Below are positions 31,362 through 40,660 of a stretch of DNA of 46,229 nt, one piece after another. The stretch's first letter is position 1; every line of letters starts with the position of its first letter. This stretch comes from an uncultured Mollicutes bacterium. Lineage in GTDB: Bacteria; Bacillota_I; Bacilli_A; Acholeplasmatales; JAEDCM01. The notes under the pieces were generated by a model, which was not told the origin of the DNA, searched no databases, and saw only the letters and a program-made list of their open reading frames with translations. Both the position numbers and the translations under genes were made by a program. The stretch is taken from assembly GCA_947166335.1 (NCBI GenBank), contig CAMVDS010000006.1:1-46229 (forward strand). The letters run 5' to 3'.

Positions 31362-32300
31362 ATGAGAGGAATAGATATTTCTTACCATAATGGAGATTAT
31401 AATCTTGCACAAGCCAAAGCAGAAGGTTACGATTTTGTAATTGTTAGAGCAGGGTACACAGGATGGGGCGATGGTGTATCAAAAGCTAAAGATGAACAAT
31501 TTGAAAACAATTATAGAAAAGCTAAAGAAATTGGTATGCCAATCGGTGCTTACTACTTCACTATAGCTAAAAGCTATGATGAAGGTGTTTCAGAAGCTAA
31601 CTGGCTATATGAGAACTGTCTTAAAGGAAAACAATTTGAGTATCCAATCTATACTGATGTTGAAGATGATACAGGAAATAAATTCTATTTAAGAAATGCA
31701 GGAAAGAAAAATACTACTGATGGTGTTATAGGTTTCTGTGAAACTCTAGAAAAACTAGGTTATTATGTAGGAATTTATGGTTCTGATATATCAACTTTCG
31801 AAGATATGCTAGAAATTGATAGACTTAAAGATTATGACAAATGGGTTGCTAGATATGGAAGTAAACCTCAATATGTTAAAGAATACCAAATGTGGCAATA
31901 TTCTAGTACTGATATAGTTGCAGGACAAAAAACTGATACAAATTTAGTTGAAGGAATTGATTATCCAGCTATTATAGTTGGTAAAGGATTTAATGGTTTC
32001 CCAAAACAAGAAAATCCTGTAGAACCAGCTAAACCAGAACCAGCTAAACCAGAACCAGCTAAACCTAAAGAAATAGCTGTAGGAGATACAGTTATTGTAA
32101 ATGGTGTAGGTACTGCTTCTAGTACTGGAGAAGGTGCAAAGACTAGAAAATACACTAATCAAGAAATGAAAGTTATTATGATTGCTGGTAATGCCTCTAG
32201 ACCTAATAGATATGCATTAAATCAGTATAATAAAGGTATTCCTAATGATCCATTTTCTGTAACAGCTTGGTTTAATATAAAAAATATTAAATTGAAATAG
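31362..32300 (+). CDS. GH25 endolysin (muramidase)
   Basis: 312 residues. GH25 catalytic domain at 1-205: GIDISYHN (D5), FVIVRAGYTGWGDG, GAYYFTIAKS, and YTDVED with catalytic D99 and E101; it ends near MWQYSS. A linker of Pro-Ala-Lys-Pro repeats (PAKPEPAKPEPAKP) leads to a C-terminal SH3-like wall-binding domain (about 236-312, FSVTAWFNIKNIKLK at the end). It cuts the MurNAc-GlcNAc bond of peptidoglycan to release virions. There is no signal peptide, so it depends on the holin. Confidence 0.95.
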   Translation: MRGIDISYHNGDYNLAQAKAEGYDFVIVRAGYTGWGDGVSKAKDEQFENNYRKAKEIGMPIGAYYFTIAKSYDEGVSEANWLYENCLKGKQFEYPIYTDVEDDTGNKFYLRNAGKKNTTDGVIGFCETLEKLGYYVGIYGSDISTFEDMLEIDRLKDYDKWVARYGSKPQYVKEYQMWQYSSTDIVAGQKTDTNLVEGIDYPAIIVGKGFNGFPKQENPVEPAKPEPAKPEPAKPKEIAVGDTVIVNGVGTASSTGEGAKTRKYTNQEMKVIMIAGNASRPNRYALNQYNKGIPNDPFSVTAWFNIKNIKLK

Positions 32301-32310
32301 AGGTGTACAT

Positions 32311-32505
32311 ATGAAAAAAGAGATAATAGAAATTATAAAACCATTATTAAAAGTTAAATCAATCATCACTTTTGTAATATTAGCAATATTCTCTATTTTA
32401 GCTCTTAAAAATATTATAACTGGTGAAGATGTTAAGATAGCATTTTATACAATAATTGGTTTCTATTTTGGTACACAATCTGAAAAGATAAATAAGGAAC
32501 AATAA
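32311..32505 (+). CDS. holin
   Basis: 64 residues, AGAGGTG upstream. Two membrane segments (IITFVILAIFSILALKNII and VKIAFYTIIGFYFGTQ) separated by a short GED turn, charged ends. The 'IIGFYFGTQSEK' ending is typical of a small phage holin family. Placed directly after the lysin. It would permeabilise the membrane at the end of infection. Confidence 0.82.
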   Translation: MKKEIIEIIKPLLKVKSIITFVILAIFSILALKNIITGEDVKIAFYTIIGFYFGTQSEKINKEQ

Positions 32506-32530
32506 AAAGTCTATATATTAGACTTTTTTT
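32504..32530 (+). terminator. terminator after the lysis genes
   Basis: AAAAAGTCTA-TATAT-TAGACTTTTT, ten pairs with a 5-base loop, extended T-run. Confidence 0.9.
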
Positions 32531-32547
32531 ATTTGTTATGTTATAAT
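32519..32547 (+). promoter_or_regulatory. ejection-protein unit promoter (TAGACT-17-TGTTATAAT)
   Basis: TAGACT (32519-32524) is in the 3' arm of the terminator; TATAAT (32542-32547) has an extended TG. Spacer 17. Confidence 0.6.
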
Positions 32548-32571
32548 TTATGTAGGAAAGTAGGTGTTTTT

Positions 32572-33429
32572 ATGGCACAAAGTGCAAAAGATTATGCTAG
32601 AGAGCAATTAGGTAATCTAGATTTATCTTACCTTAAAGGTGAGGAAGATGTTGCAAATAGAACATATGGCACTACTAAAAGCTCATTAGAAACTAATTTC
32701 AATAACTTGATGAACCAGATAAATACTAATAGATTAGATACTAGAAAAAACTTTAATACTGGTAGAGCAACTGTTGCAGAAAATGCTTACACAGCTAATA
32801 GACAAAATCAAGCTGATTTAGCTTCAAGGGGAATTGGTAGTAGTGGTTTGAAAGCATTAGGTGAAGTCAGTAATAGAATGGAAACAGGACAACAATATAG
32901 TAATTTAGCCAATAAATTCTATAGTACTATGACCGATTTAGATAATACAGAAAAACAAAGTAGAGATCAATATAATATAGATTTACAAACAGCTAAAAAC
33001 ACATTAGATAGTGCTTTAGCAGGAATAAATTCTCGTAGAGGAGAAGCACAAAACCAATATAATCAAGCATTAGGACAATTAGCAGAACAAGTACAAGGTA
33101 GATGGGATGCAAATGCAAATGCACAGGCTGCTTTAGCACAGGCAAAAGCTGCTGCTGCACAAGCACATAGTGATGCTGTAAATGCTGCAAGAAGTCAATT
33201 AAATAGTGCTAAGAAACAAGCATTAACTGAAATTGTAAATGGTAAAGGTTCAGTTGACCAAAAAAGAGCTGCAATTCAAACAACATTTGGAGTAGATGCT
33301 AGTACAGCTACAAAAGCATTACAACAATTAGGAATTGCTCCAACAACCTCATTTAGTTTCAGTGTTAATAAACCATATCAAGCAGCATCAATAAATGATT
33401 TATACAATATGCTTGGAATAGGTAGGTGA
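32572..33429 (+). CDS. putative ejection (internal virion) protein A
   Basis: 285 residues from ATG 32572 with AAAGTAGGTG upstream (a longer frame to 32533 overlaps the promoter). All-helical, Ala/Gln/Asn-rich, with LASRGIGSSGLKALGEVSNR and an alanine-rich coiled coil (QAALAQAKAAAAQAHSDAVN). It resembles podovirus internal proteins that leave the head before DNA. Similar to the next gene over two segments (AENxxxxxRxxxxxLAxRGxxxSGL; AQNQYNQxL), so they are probably paralogues. Confidence 0.65.
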   Translation: MAQSAKDYAREQLGNLDLSYLKGEEDVANRTYGTTKSSLETNFNNLMNQINTNRLDTRKNFNTGRATVAENAYTANRQNQADLASRGIGSSGLKALGEVSNRMETGQQYSNLANKFYSTMTDLDNTEKQSRDQYNIDLQTAKNTLDSALAGINSRRGEAQNQYNQALGQLAEQVQGRWDANANAQAALAQAKAAAAQAHSDAVNAARSQLNSAKKQALTEIVNGKGSVDQKRAAIQTTFGVDASTATKALQQLGIAPTTSFSFSVNKPYQAASINDLYNMLGIGR

Positions 33430-33434
33430 TATGA

Positions 33435-34532
33435 ATGGCTAATAGAGGTAGAGAATATGCTGAGGGTCTTGTAGGTGCTTTAGATAGAAGTGCATATAAT
33501 CAACAAAGAGAAGTAGCACAAAACACATATAATACTAATTGGCAAAATGTACAAAACCAATATAAGAACTTACAAGATAAATTAAAATTGCAACAACAAA
33601 GAGCTAATAGAGACTTTGCAGAAGGTCTAGTTAATGTTGCAGAAAATTCATTAGATAGACAAAGAATTGGTAGTGGAAATCTAGCTAATAGAGGACTTTT
33701 AGCAAGTGGTTTAACAAATATATTAAATCAATCAGATACAATACAAAAAGGTGAAGAAATAGGAAAATTATTAAAGAGTGCTGATGATGTATCATTGAGT
33801 ACTGCTGATAAATTAAGTCAAGCAACTTCTAAGGCTGCACAGGAAGGTACAGGTTTAATGGGAAAACTTGCAAATACTTTAGCAGATGTAGGAGATGCAG
33901 AAACAGCAGCACAAAACCAATACAATCAAACTCTAGCTGGTATAGCTGGTGCTATGGATGAAAGAGAAGCAAATAATGCTTTAGCTGCTGCACAAAGAGC
34001 TGCAAGTAGAGGTTCAGGTGGTAGAAGTCAAGCACAGGCTGATGCAGAAAATGAATTAGAAGAATTTTATAGAAAAGCAACTATTAATGAAGTGCTTTCT
34101 AGTCCAGATATGACAGACAAACAAAAATCTAATTATTTAGGAATAATGTTTGGAATAAATGGTGCTGATAAAGCTGTAGATGCTTATAATAGAAATATTA
34201 ATGCTACAAGTGATTATAATAAAAAATATAAACAATTAAAGAAAGCTGCTGATATAGAAGCAAGAACAAATAAACAAAATTATCAAAAGTATATCAGAAA
34301 CCAACAAAATAAGAAAATTGATGATATGTTTAGTAGAAACAATCCTGTACTAAATAGAAATAAAAATACTTATGGAGATAATCTATTAAGAAATTATACT
34401 CCAAATATGTATAATCCTAATTTAGATAGAGTTCCAGAAGTATTAGTTCAAGATGCAACTGCTTTACGAGAACTTGAAAATAGAGGAATTACATATGAAG
34501 ATTTGGCTGCATTATTATATGGTATAAGATAA
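33435..34532 (+). CDS. putative ejection (internal virion) protein B
   Basis: 365 residues, GGTAGGTG upstream, 5 bases after protein A. Helical and Ala/Gln/Asn-rich, with NLANRGLLASGLTNILNQSD and AQNQYNQTLAGIAGAMDERE. These align with protein A, suggesting tandem duplication. The C-terminal half is basic with Asn-rich stretches. It probably forms part of the trans-envelope channel or is injected with the DNA. Confidence 0.65.
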   Translation: MANRGREYAEGLVGALDRSAYNQQREVAQNTYNTNWQNVQNQYKNLQDKLKLQQQRANRDFAEGLVNVAENSLDRQRIGSGNLANRGLLASGLTNILNQSDTIQKGEEIGKLLKSADDVSLSTADKLSQATSKAAQEGTGLMGKLANTLADVGDAETAAQNQYNQTLAGIAGAMDEREANNALAAAQRAASRGSGGRSQAQADAENELEEFYRKATINEVLSSPDMTDKQKSNYLGIMFGINGADKAVDAYNRNINATSDYNKKYKQLKKAADIEARTNKQNYQKYIRNQQNKKIDDMFSRNNPVLNRNKNTYGDNLLRNYTPNMYNPNLDRVPEVLVQDATALRELENRGITYEDLAALLYGIR

Positions 34533-34549
34533 AAAGGAAGGTGAATTAA

Positions 34550-37500
34550 ATGGCAAAAGGTTATTACGAGCAATTATATAATTCTTTAAAAAGTGCAAAT
34601 ACAAAATCAGCATCAAATGCTTATTCACAAACGACTGCTGGTAAACAAGGAAAATTACAAAAACAAATAGATAACCTTTCTACAAGAATGGGTGCTGCTG
34701 GTGTAGATGCATCAAAAGCAAAAGACAGTAGAAATGCTGTTGAGAAATTCTTAGGACTTCCAGAAAACCAAAATTTTGTATTCGATATATTTGAGTTATT
34801 AAATAGACCACAACAAGCCTTATTTGGTGCAATTAATGCAGCACAAAAAGGAGAAGATGCAGGAGCAGCAGCTTGGAGTAACTTCAAAGGAGATACAAAA
34901 ACTAACTTCAAAGATATACTTACAGAAGCTGGTATGAGTGATAGAAAAGGTAAACTTGACTTATCAGATGTTCTAGGTTTTGCTGGAGATGTACTTCTAG
35001 ATCCACTTGATTTAGCACTAATACCAGTAACTGGTGGTGCTAATGTTGCTGCACAAGCTATTGATACTACTGCTGATGTAGCTAAAGGTGCTAAGGCTCT
35101 AGATACTGTTTCTGATGTTGCTAAAGGAATAAATGCTGCTGACAATATTGTAGATGCTGCTAGAGCAGGTGTTAAGTTTAAATCAGCAAATGACTTAATA
35201 TTTGAGGGTGCTGGTAAAGCTGTAAAAGGACTTGCTAAAGCTGCTGATACAGGTATAGAAAAAGCACTTACAAAAGCTGATGAACTTGCTGGTATAACAT
35301 ATAAGACTGCAGATGCTAAAAGTGCTGCTAATCTAGGTAAGAGATTTGCAGAGGGTGCAGAAAAAGGTGTAGGTAAGTTAGAAACATATAAAGACATTAA
35401 GGATCAAGTTTCTAGATTATTTAGTACTTCTGCTAGTATTCCTAAACAAGTTAAAGATGCTGTTAGAAAGAATAATGCTGAAAGTGTTAGAGCTGGTTTA
35501 GAGTTAGAACCATTAACTAAAAAGTTAGATGAAAGTATTACCGATTATGCTTATAAAATGGCTGAAAAGATGGGTGATACAAGTGAGGACACTGTTAGAA
35601 AAATAGCAGAACAAACTGATAAAGATATTGCTAATCTTAAAGAATTTATGAATTTAAATAGAGAAACAACTATGAGAGACATCATAAAAGAAGCTAAAAA
35701 TGGTAAACTAAAAGCTATTGATGCTGGAGAAGATGTTATCAGTAAACTTAATAATATTGCTAGTGATGTGAATAAAGCAGGTAGAGGTGTAAATCTTACA
35801 GTTGATGTTACAGATGATGGATTTATTAAATTAAGTAAAGACTGGAATAAGATACAACCAACTAAAAAGCAATATAATAAAATAGTTAAGGAATACGGTC
35901 AAAATTTTGCTGATGAGATTGCTGGTTTAACTTTAGATGAAAGTAAATTAGCTGAAACAGTTACTAAAAAAGGTAATTACACACAGGCTGATTTAGATGA
36001 ATTCGGTAAATTAATGGAGAAGTATGATACTGATGATGCATTTAAGCAATTATACCAAGAAAATGATGATATATTTAATAAAGCTAATGCTATCGTAGAT
36101 AAACATTTTGGTACTAAATTATCAGAAGAGTATGCTGATAATGCTGGATATGTACGACATGCATTTAATAAAGAACAATTTGATAAATATAAAAATTTAG
36201 GATTCGTAAACAAATATGGAGAATTAAAAACTGCAGGTAATACTAAAATTCTAGGAGACAGACTTTATAATATGTCAGCTCGTGAAGCAAATAATATGTT
36301 CAAAGAAAGTATATCTAAGAATTTAAATAGCTTAAAACCAGAACAAAGAATAGCTGTTGAGAACTTATTAAAAGAGGATGGTATATTCTCAGAAGGTATT
36401 TCTAAATCATTTAATAACTATCTAGAAAACATTCCTAAATTAGCTAAAGATAGTAAAACATTAGACACAGTATTAGTCGATGCAACATTTGGTAATTATA
36501 AAGAACTTAAAAATCTAGATAAGCAAATAGATAAAGCTACTAAAGCAGGAGATACAGCTCTAGCTGAAAAACTAAATTCCCAAAGAATCGATAAACTAAA
36601 TAATAGTAATATGAAAATATTAACTAATAAAGACAGCACAATTCCTAGAGGTTTCAGACAATTAAATAGTGATGAAGTTAAATCATTATCTAATAAATTA
36701 TCTAAAATGAGTAGTGAATTAGGTCTTAAGGAAATGGAAGATGTTTCTAAGTATATTAAAGCTAATGGTGGTAAATTAGCTATAAACAATGATGTATTAA
36801 GACTTGTAGAAATAGGAACAGACCAAAAACAAGCTAAAGGTTTAGTAAGACTTTATGATCAATATTTGAATTTCTTCAAAAGAAATAAAGTATTATCTCC
36901 ATCATTTCAAATTAACAACCTTTTAGGTAACTCATCTAATATGTATTTAGCAGGTATTAGTCCTACTAAACAAGCTGAACTTTTCCCAGAAGCACTTAAT
37001 ATAATGAATAAGAGTGATGACTTAATGAGAAAAGCAGCTAACGGAATAGAACTTACTGATAAAGAACAAAAAATGTTAAATATTTGGAATAATTTTATAG
37101 ATGCAGGGTTTGGTGATGCTAAAACATTATCTTCTGCACAATTAGCAGATATGCCAGATAGTTTGAAAAAATATTTTACTGGAGAAAAAGAATTTAAAAA
37201 TGTTAAAGATTTCTTAGTTGATGGTTTACCTTATTTGAACAATAAGATGAACGAAAGTATGGATACTATGGCTAGACTTGTAACATTTATGGAAGGTTCT
37301 AGAAACCAAAAATTCTTAGATAAATTAGGTGTTAGTAATGCTGGTGAAGCTGTAAGAAAAGTATTATTCGACCCAACAGATTTAACCGATTTTGAGAAGA
37401 ATGTAATGAAAAGAGCTTTACCATTCTACACATTTACTAAGAAGAACTTAGCATTTCAATTTGATAACTTATCTAAAAATGCATCACAATATAGTAAACT

Positions 37501-38179
37501 CATAAGAGGATACGATAGATTATTAGATGCTGCTACAGGTGATAATAGTGAGAATGTTAGTGCTTGGCTAAAAGATAACTTATATATTCCTATTCCTGTT
37601 TTAGGTAAAGATGGTTCTTATAAAGTTATAAGAGGTGCATTACCATTTGGTAACTTAATTGATACTTTAGAAAACCCAGCAAGTAACCTTGTAAATCTAT
37701 CGTCACCAGCACTTAAGATGCCTATGGAACTTGCTACAAATACAAACTCATTTACTGGTAGAGATATAGAAAGTTTCCCAGGAGAATTAAGTACTAATAT
37801 TCCAGGACTAACTAAAAAACAAGAATACCTATTAGGTAATCTAACAGGTCTAGATACTCCAATTAAAAACATAAATAGAGCTTATCAAGGTCTACAAGAA
37901 ACTATGAATACTGGAAACCCTTTCCAACTTATAGAAAATGCTACAACTATGGAAGGTAATATTGATACAGATAGGATAGGTAGAATGTATGATCAGCTAG
38001 ATAGACTAGAAAATATGATGAAACAATATGAGCAACAAGGTTATCAATTTAGTACTATGACTGAACTAAAACAAGCAAATAAAAATTCATCAGTTGAGGG
38101 TATTATGGCTAAATTAAATAAATTAAATGGAATGAGAAGTAACCCATATATGAAACAATTTAATCAAATAGTAAAATAA
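34550..38179 (+). CDS. large internal virion / DNA-ejection protein C
   Basis: 1209 residues, AAGGAAGGTG upstream. Residues 60-300 contain Ala/Gly-rich amphipathic and hydrophobic stretches (LGFAGDVLLDPLDLALIPVT). The rest is mostly charged helices with a repeated KNLDKQIDKATKAGD type pattern. Conserved-looking PFYTFTKKNLAFQFDNLSKN lies near residue 957. It fits the largest ejection protein of podoviruses by size, order and helicity. I see no transglycosylase or peptidase motif. Last gene of the late block. Confidence 0.7.
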   Translation: MAKGYYEQLYNSLKSANTKSASNAYSQTTAGKQGKLQKQIDNLSTRMGAAGVDASKAKDSRNAVEKFLGLPENQNFVFDIFELLNRPQQALFGAINAAQKGEDAGAAAWSNFKGDTKTNFKDILTEAGMSDRKGKLDLSDVLGFAGDVLLDPLDLALIPVTGGANVAAQAIDTTADVAKGAKALDTVSDVAKGINAADNIVDAARAGVKFKSANDLIFEGAGKAVKGLAKAADTGIEKALTKADELAGITYKTADAKSAANLGKRFAEGAEKGVGKLETYKDIKDQVSRLFSTSASIPKQVKDAVRKNNAESVRAGLELEPLTKKLDESITDYAYKMAEKMGDTSEDTVRKIAEQTDKDIANLKEFMNLNRETTMRDIIKEAKNGKLKAIDAGEDVISKLNNIASDVNKAGRGVNLTVDVTDDGFIKLSKDWNKIQPTKKQYNKIVKEYGQNFADEIAGLTLDESKLAETVTKKGNYTQADLDEFGKLMEKYDTDDAFKQLYQENDDIFNKANAIVDKHFGTKLSEEYADNAGYVRHAFNKEQFDKYKNLGFVNKYGELKTAGNTKILGDRLYNMSAREANNMFKESISKNLNSLKPEQRIAVENLLKEDGIFSEGISKSFNNYLENIPKLAKDSKTLDTVLVDATFGNYKELKNLDKQIDKATKAGDTALAEKLNSQRIDKLNNSNMKILTNKDSTIPRGFRQLNSDEVKSLSNKLSKMSSELGLKEMEDVSKYIKANGGKLAINNDVLRLVEIGTDQKQAKGLVRLYDQYLNFFKRNKVLSPSFQINNLLGNSSNMYLAGISPTKQAELFPEALNIMNKSDDLMRKAANGIELTDKEQKMLNIWNNFIDAGFGDAKTLSSAQLADMPDSLKKYFTGEKEFKNVKDFLVDGLPYLNNKMNESMDTMARLVTFMEGSRNQKFLDKLGVSNAGEAVRKVLFDPTDLTDFEKNVMKRALPFYTFTKKNLAFQFDNLSKNASQYSKLIRGYDRLLDAATGDNSENVSAWLKDNLYIPIPVLGKDGSYKVIRGALPFGNLIDTLENPASNLVNLSSPALKMPMELATNTNSFTGRDIESFPGELSTNIPGLTKKQEYLLGNLTGLDTPIKNINRAYQGLQETMNTGNPFQLIENATTMEGNIDTDRIGRMYDQLDRLENMMKQYEQQGYQFSTMTELKQANKNSSVEGIMAKLNKLNGMRSNPYMKQFNQIVK

Positions 38180-38180
38180 A

Positions 38181-38211
38181 AAAAGACTAGATTATCTAGT
38201 CTTTTATTTTT
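38181..38211. terminator. bidirectional terminator between convergent blocks
   Basis: AAAAGACTAGA-TTA-TCTAGTCTTTT, eleven pairs, with T-runs on both strands (AAAAAAA before it on the plus strand, ATTTTTT after). It ends the late block and, on the minus strand, the early block whose last stop codon is inside the stem. Confidence 0.92.
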
Positions 38212-38501
38212 TCTAAGAATTCTTTTATATTTATTACAATGACTCTAGGTTCATCTTCATCTTTATTATCTTCTGGTTTAGATACTGTTTCTTGTTCATT
38301 CATTTTTTCTTGTATTTCAATACATCTACCTGTAAGAGCTTCTGAATATGTTTTCATAGCTTCTAATTGTATATCTAGTAATTGTTTATGAGTTGATGTT
38401 AATTTATTCCATTCATCAGTTCCTCTAAATCTTACTAAATTATTTATTTTACTAGTTAATTCCATTCTCTCTTTTCTTAATTTCATTAATAATTCTTTCA
38501 T
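38196..38501 (-). CDS. small coiled-coil early protein, last gene of the early block
   Basis: 101 residues from ATG 38501 with AAGGAGG 9 bases upstream. N-terminal coiled coil with TSKINNLVRFRGTDEWNKLT and LLDIQLEAMKTYSEALTGRC. This is a pattern I associate with conserved small phage proteins found in many phage groups. Acidic middle, then VIVINIKEFLEKIKD. Function unknown. Confidence 0.7.
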   Translation of the reverse strand: MKELLMKLRKERMELTSKINNLVRFRGTDEWNKLTSTHKQLLDIQLEAMKTYSEALTGRCIEIQEKMNEQETVSKPEDNKDEDEPRVIVINIKEFLEKIKD

Positions 38502-38502
38502 T

Positions 38503-38766
38503 TTAATTTTCCTCCTTAAAACATTTATTTTCAAATTTTTTATATGCATCTAAGTAAAATTCATTTTTATCACCATTGTATGTACACTCATAATACATAC
38601 CATCAGGTAAGTTCGTACTTAATAATGCTTTATGGTTTTGTAATGTTTTACAATACCAAACAACATATACTTCAAAATCTGGTACTTCATCTGTATTATC
38701 TAGATGACCTTCTGCATAATTTCTAACTTTAAGTTTACTATTAAATATAAATTGTTCACTTGTCAT
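38503..38766 (-). CDS. DUF6275-like small protein
   Basis: 87 residues, GGAG 7 bases before the ATG. The segments VYVVWYCKTLQNHKALLST and DGMYYECTYNGDKNEFYLDA followed by YKKFENKC match the DUF6275 family of phages of Gram-positive bacteria. Its role is unknown; it is usually among early or accessory genes. The match is by memory of the pattern and is strong. Confidence 0.75.
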   Translation of the reverse strand: MTSEQFIFNSKLKVRNYAEGHLDNTDEVPDFEVYVVWYCKTLQNHKALLSTNLPDGMYYECTYNGDKNEFYLDAYKKFENKCFKEEN

Positions 38767-38767
38767 A

Positions 38768-38842
38768 TTAATTCTCCTTTTCTTCTAATCTACTACATTT
38801 ACTTGATAATTTCAAGCAACAATATAAAAATAATGTTATCAT
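38768..38842 (-). CDS. possible 24-residue coupled peptide
   Basis: 24 codons, starting in ATGA overlap with the stop of the gene upstream and ending (TAATATG) at the start of the next. Product MITLFLYCCLKLSSKC then a charged end: a short hydrophobic peptide. There is no independent ribosome site beyond GGTG. It may be spurious; listed because the start and stop both fit neighbouring junctions. Confidence 0.3.
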   Translation of the reverse strand: MITLFLYCCLKLSSKCSRLEEKEN

Positions 38843-39066
38843 TTCTTTTTCATCACCTTTGGTTGAAAAACAGCATCCTTTTTCAATGGTGGAAATCTTT
38901 TATGTATTTCTTTTATAATTTCGTTGTATTCAATTTTTAATTCTTCTAGACTATAATCTGTTTCTTCTCTTTTTACCAACAATCCTGTAAGTTTAGCATC
39001 AATATCATCTAATCTTATCAGTAATGTAATGAGTGGTACTTTTGATAAATCTTCTTTATCTTTCAT
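38839..39066 (-). CDS. small helical early protein
   Basis: 75 residues, AAAGG 7 bases before the ATG. Helical, charged (DDIDAKLTGLLVKREETDYS), Lys-rich end. No family recognised. Its place after the exonuclease gene suggests nothing specific. Confidence 0.7.
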   Translation of the reverse strand: MKDKEDLSKVPLITLLIRLDDIDAKLTGLLVKREETDYSLEELKIEYNEIIKEIHKRFPPLKKDAVFQPKVMKKK

Positions 39067-39095
39067 AATATTACCTTTCTATGACTCTTACATCA

Positions 39096-39983
39096 TTATC
39101 TTTTCTTTTTAGCTGTACATCTAATAGTTCTAAAAGGTGTACCTTCTTTATAGTATTTTTTAATATCTATTGTAGGGTTCTCAATACTGAATGTGTTCTT
39201 ATCAAATGTTGCTCTACCAGATGAAGTAGATATAGTATATTTGAAATCAGCATCTTCCCATTTACTATCTTCATAATGTAGTTTAGCATAATCTTCAAGT
39301 TCTTTTAATTTATCATCAATAACTTTCTTTTGAGCTTTTAGTTTACCAACACTATTTAATAGTTCCTTATCATATTCTTCTAAATCATCATCAGTTAGAA
39401 CTTTTAATTGTTTTTGTTTAGAATATTTTTCTACAACATCCCAAGGATAGTCATCAATATCTCTTAACCCCATCATTATTTCTACAACAGCATCAACTAT
39501 TGTTTCAATATCATTTTGTATTTCTGTATCCTTTTTAATTAGCTTATATGCAGGTTTACCTTGCCACATACCACATAATATCCATTGGTCTAGACCCCAA
39601 GCCATCATATATGCTTGACATTGAATTACATAGCCAAGACTTTCAGTAAAGCACTCACTAGATGAATTAGAATACTTATTTTCAACTCCAGTTTCAATAC
39701 CATCTAAGAATGTTCTACCATCTCTTTTACACTTAAGTTTTCCATCACAAGCATATTTATATTCAGAGTTTCTTTCATCTATAAGTATTCCCATTTTCTT
39801 TTCAAAATAATTTAAGCAACCATCTTCCATAGCATTACCTAAATCCATTCTATCTTGAGCTTCATCATCAACTACTCTTTCTTCTTTTCCTAGATCATAG
39901 TCTAATTGTTCCTGAATTGTATTAAATCCAACTCCAAAATAACTTGCTAAACTACTTGCAATAACATCATATCTTTCTTTCAT
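39096..39983 (-). CDS. YqaJ/lambda-exonuclease-like recombination nuclease
   Basis: 295 residues. It has RMDLGNAMEDGCLNYFEKKM (helix with the first acidic residue), DGIETGVENKYSN (the D...ExK metal centre) and YVIQCQAYMMAWGLDQWIL (the QxQxY signature). These are the PD-(D/E)XK motifs of YqaJ/RecB-family phage exonucleases. The C-terminal 100 residues have a coiled coil and a beta end. It would degrade one strand from DNA ends, making substrate for the Sak3-like annealing protein. AAGGAG upstream. Confidence 0.85.
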   Translation of the reverse strand: MKERYDVIASSLASYFGVGFNTIQEQLDYDLGKEERVVDDEAQDRMDLGNAMEDGCLNYFEKKMGILIDERNSEYKYACDGKLKCKRDGRTFLDGIETGVENKYSNSSSECFTESLGYVIQCQAYMMAWGLDQWILCGMWQGKPAYKLIKKDTEIQNDIETIVDAVVEIMMGLRDIDDYPWDVVEKYSKQKQLKVLTDDDLEEYDKELLNSVGKLKAQKKVIDDKLKELEDYAKLHYEDSKWEDADFKYTISTSSGRATFDKNTFSIENPTIDIKKYYKEGTPFRTIRCTAKKKR

Positions 39984-39984
39984 A

Positions 39985-40212
39985 CTATTTCTCCTTTACA
40001 AAATTCGCTTCTACTCCTAATTTTATTTCATCATCTTTTTTATGTCTTACTATCCAACTTACAAATACTCTAAAACATTTATCACAGAAATCATAATAAT
40101 ATCTATTATGAAAAGCTCCATATGTTTCCTTACCATCAAATTCTTGATAAACTAATCTTTTATTTCTTTCTATTGGTTCATGACATATACAACATTCATA
40201 ATTTTTATTCAC
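39985..40212 (-). CDS. small zinc-finger protein
   Basis: 75 residues from GTG 40212, GGGAG 7 bases upstream. CCICHEPIE at 7-15 and FCDKCF near residue 42 give two CxxC pairs, with a His between (AFHNRYYYD): a treble-clef or zinc-ribbon fold. It lies directly upstream of the exonuclease gene and downstream of a promoter-like element. Function unknown. Confidence 0.75.
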   Translation of the reverse strand: MNKNYECCICHEPIERNKRLVYQEFDGKETYGAFHNRYYYDFCDKCFRVFVSWIVRHKKDDEIKLGVEANFVKEK

Positions 40213-40234
40213 ACTATTTCTCCCTCACAAATAA

Positions 40235-40267
40235 AGTATAACACCACTTTTATTAAAAAGTTTAAAA
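40235..40267 (-). promoter_or_regulatory. 33-base promoter-like element, copy B
   Basis: Minus strand starts TTTTAAACTTTT and ends GTGGTGTTATACT (extended -10 TGTTATACT). It matches copy A at 6691-6723 at 28 of 33 positions without gaps and lies in a 49-base gap before the zinc-finger gene. Here the ribosome site is separate (GGGAG), so a promoter role is clearer than in copy A. Confidence 0.5.
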
Positions 40268-40660
40268 TTTATCATTATAATTTTTTGCTTTAGACCAAAA
40301 TCCCTTTTTGTTCTTACCTTCTTTTTTGTTCTTTAGCATATATTCATAATAAGAAAACCCATATTTGTCAAGTTGCTCATCTTTAAATTTCTTAATATCA
40401 GAAATCATCTTATCATAGTCCTCAATACTATAATAAAACCTTCCGTCATTTTCATAAGATTTATCTAAACCTATCATCAAATTAAATCTATATGGATATT
40501 TATCTTTTCCTTTATGATCAGCTATTCTTATAGAATTACTGATTCCATAGTCAAGTTTCACATAACAACTAGATGTAGAGTATGCTTCATAATATTGTAA
40601 AATAAATCCATAATAATCTAAATCATTTAATAATTTATACATATAATCTTTAATACTCAT
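40262..40660 (-). CDS. unknown early protein
   Basis: 132 residues. Tyr-rich; YYGFILQYYEAYSTSS near the start, PYRFNLMIGLDKSYENDGRF in the middle, and a very basic Lys/Asn end. It overlaps the nuclease gene upstream by 11 bases. No family recognised. Confidence 0.75.
   Translation of the reverse strand: MSIKDYMYKLLNDLDYYGFILQYYEAYSTSSCYVKLDYGISNSIRIADHKGKDKYPYRFNLMIGLDKSYENDGRFYYSIEDYDKMISDIKKFKDEQLDKYGFSYYEYMLKNKKEGKNKKGFWSKAKNYNDKF

Noticed and set aside
34621..35397. 258-residue Ala/Ser-rich frame on the minus strand
   Set aside because: It is the reverse reading of the Ala/Gly-rich coding region of the large ejection protein, has no ribosome site, and lies inside a single-direction late block.
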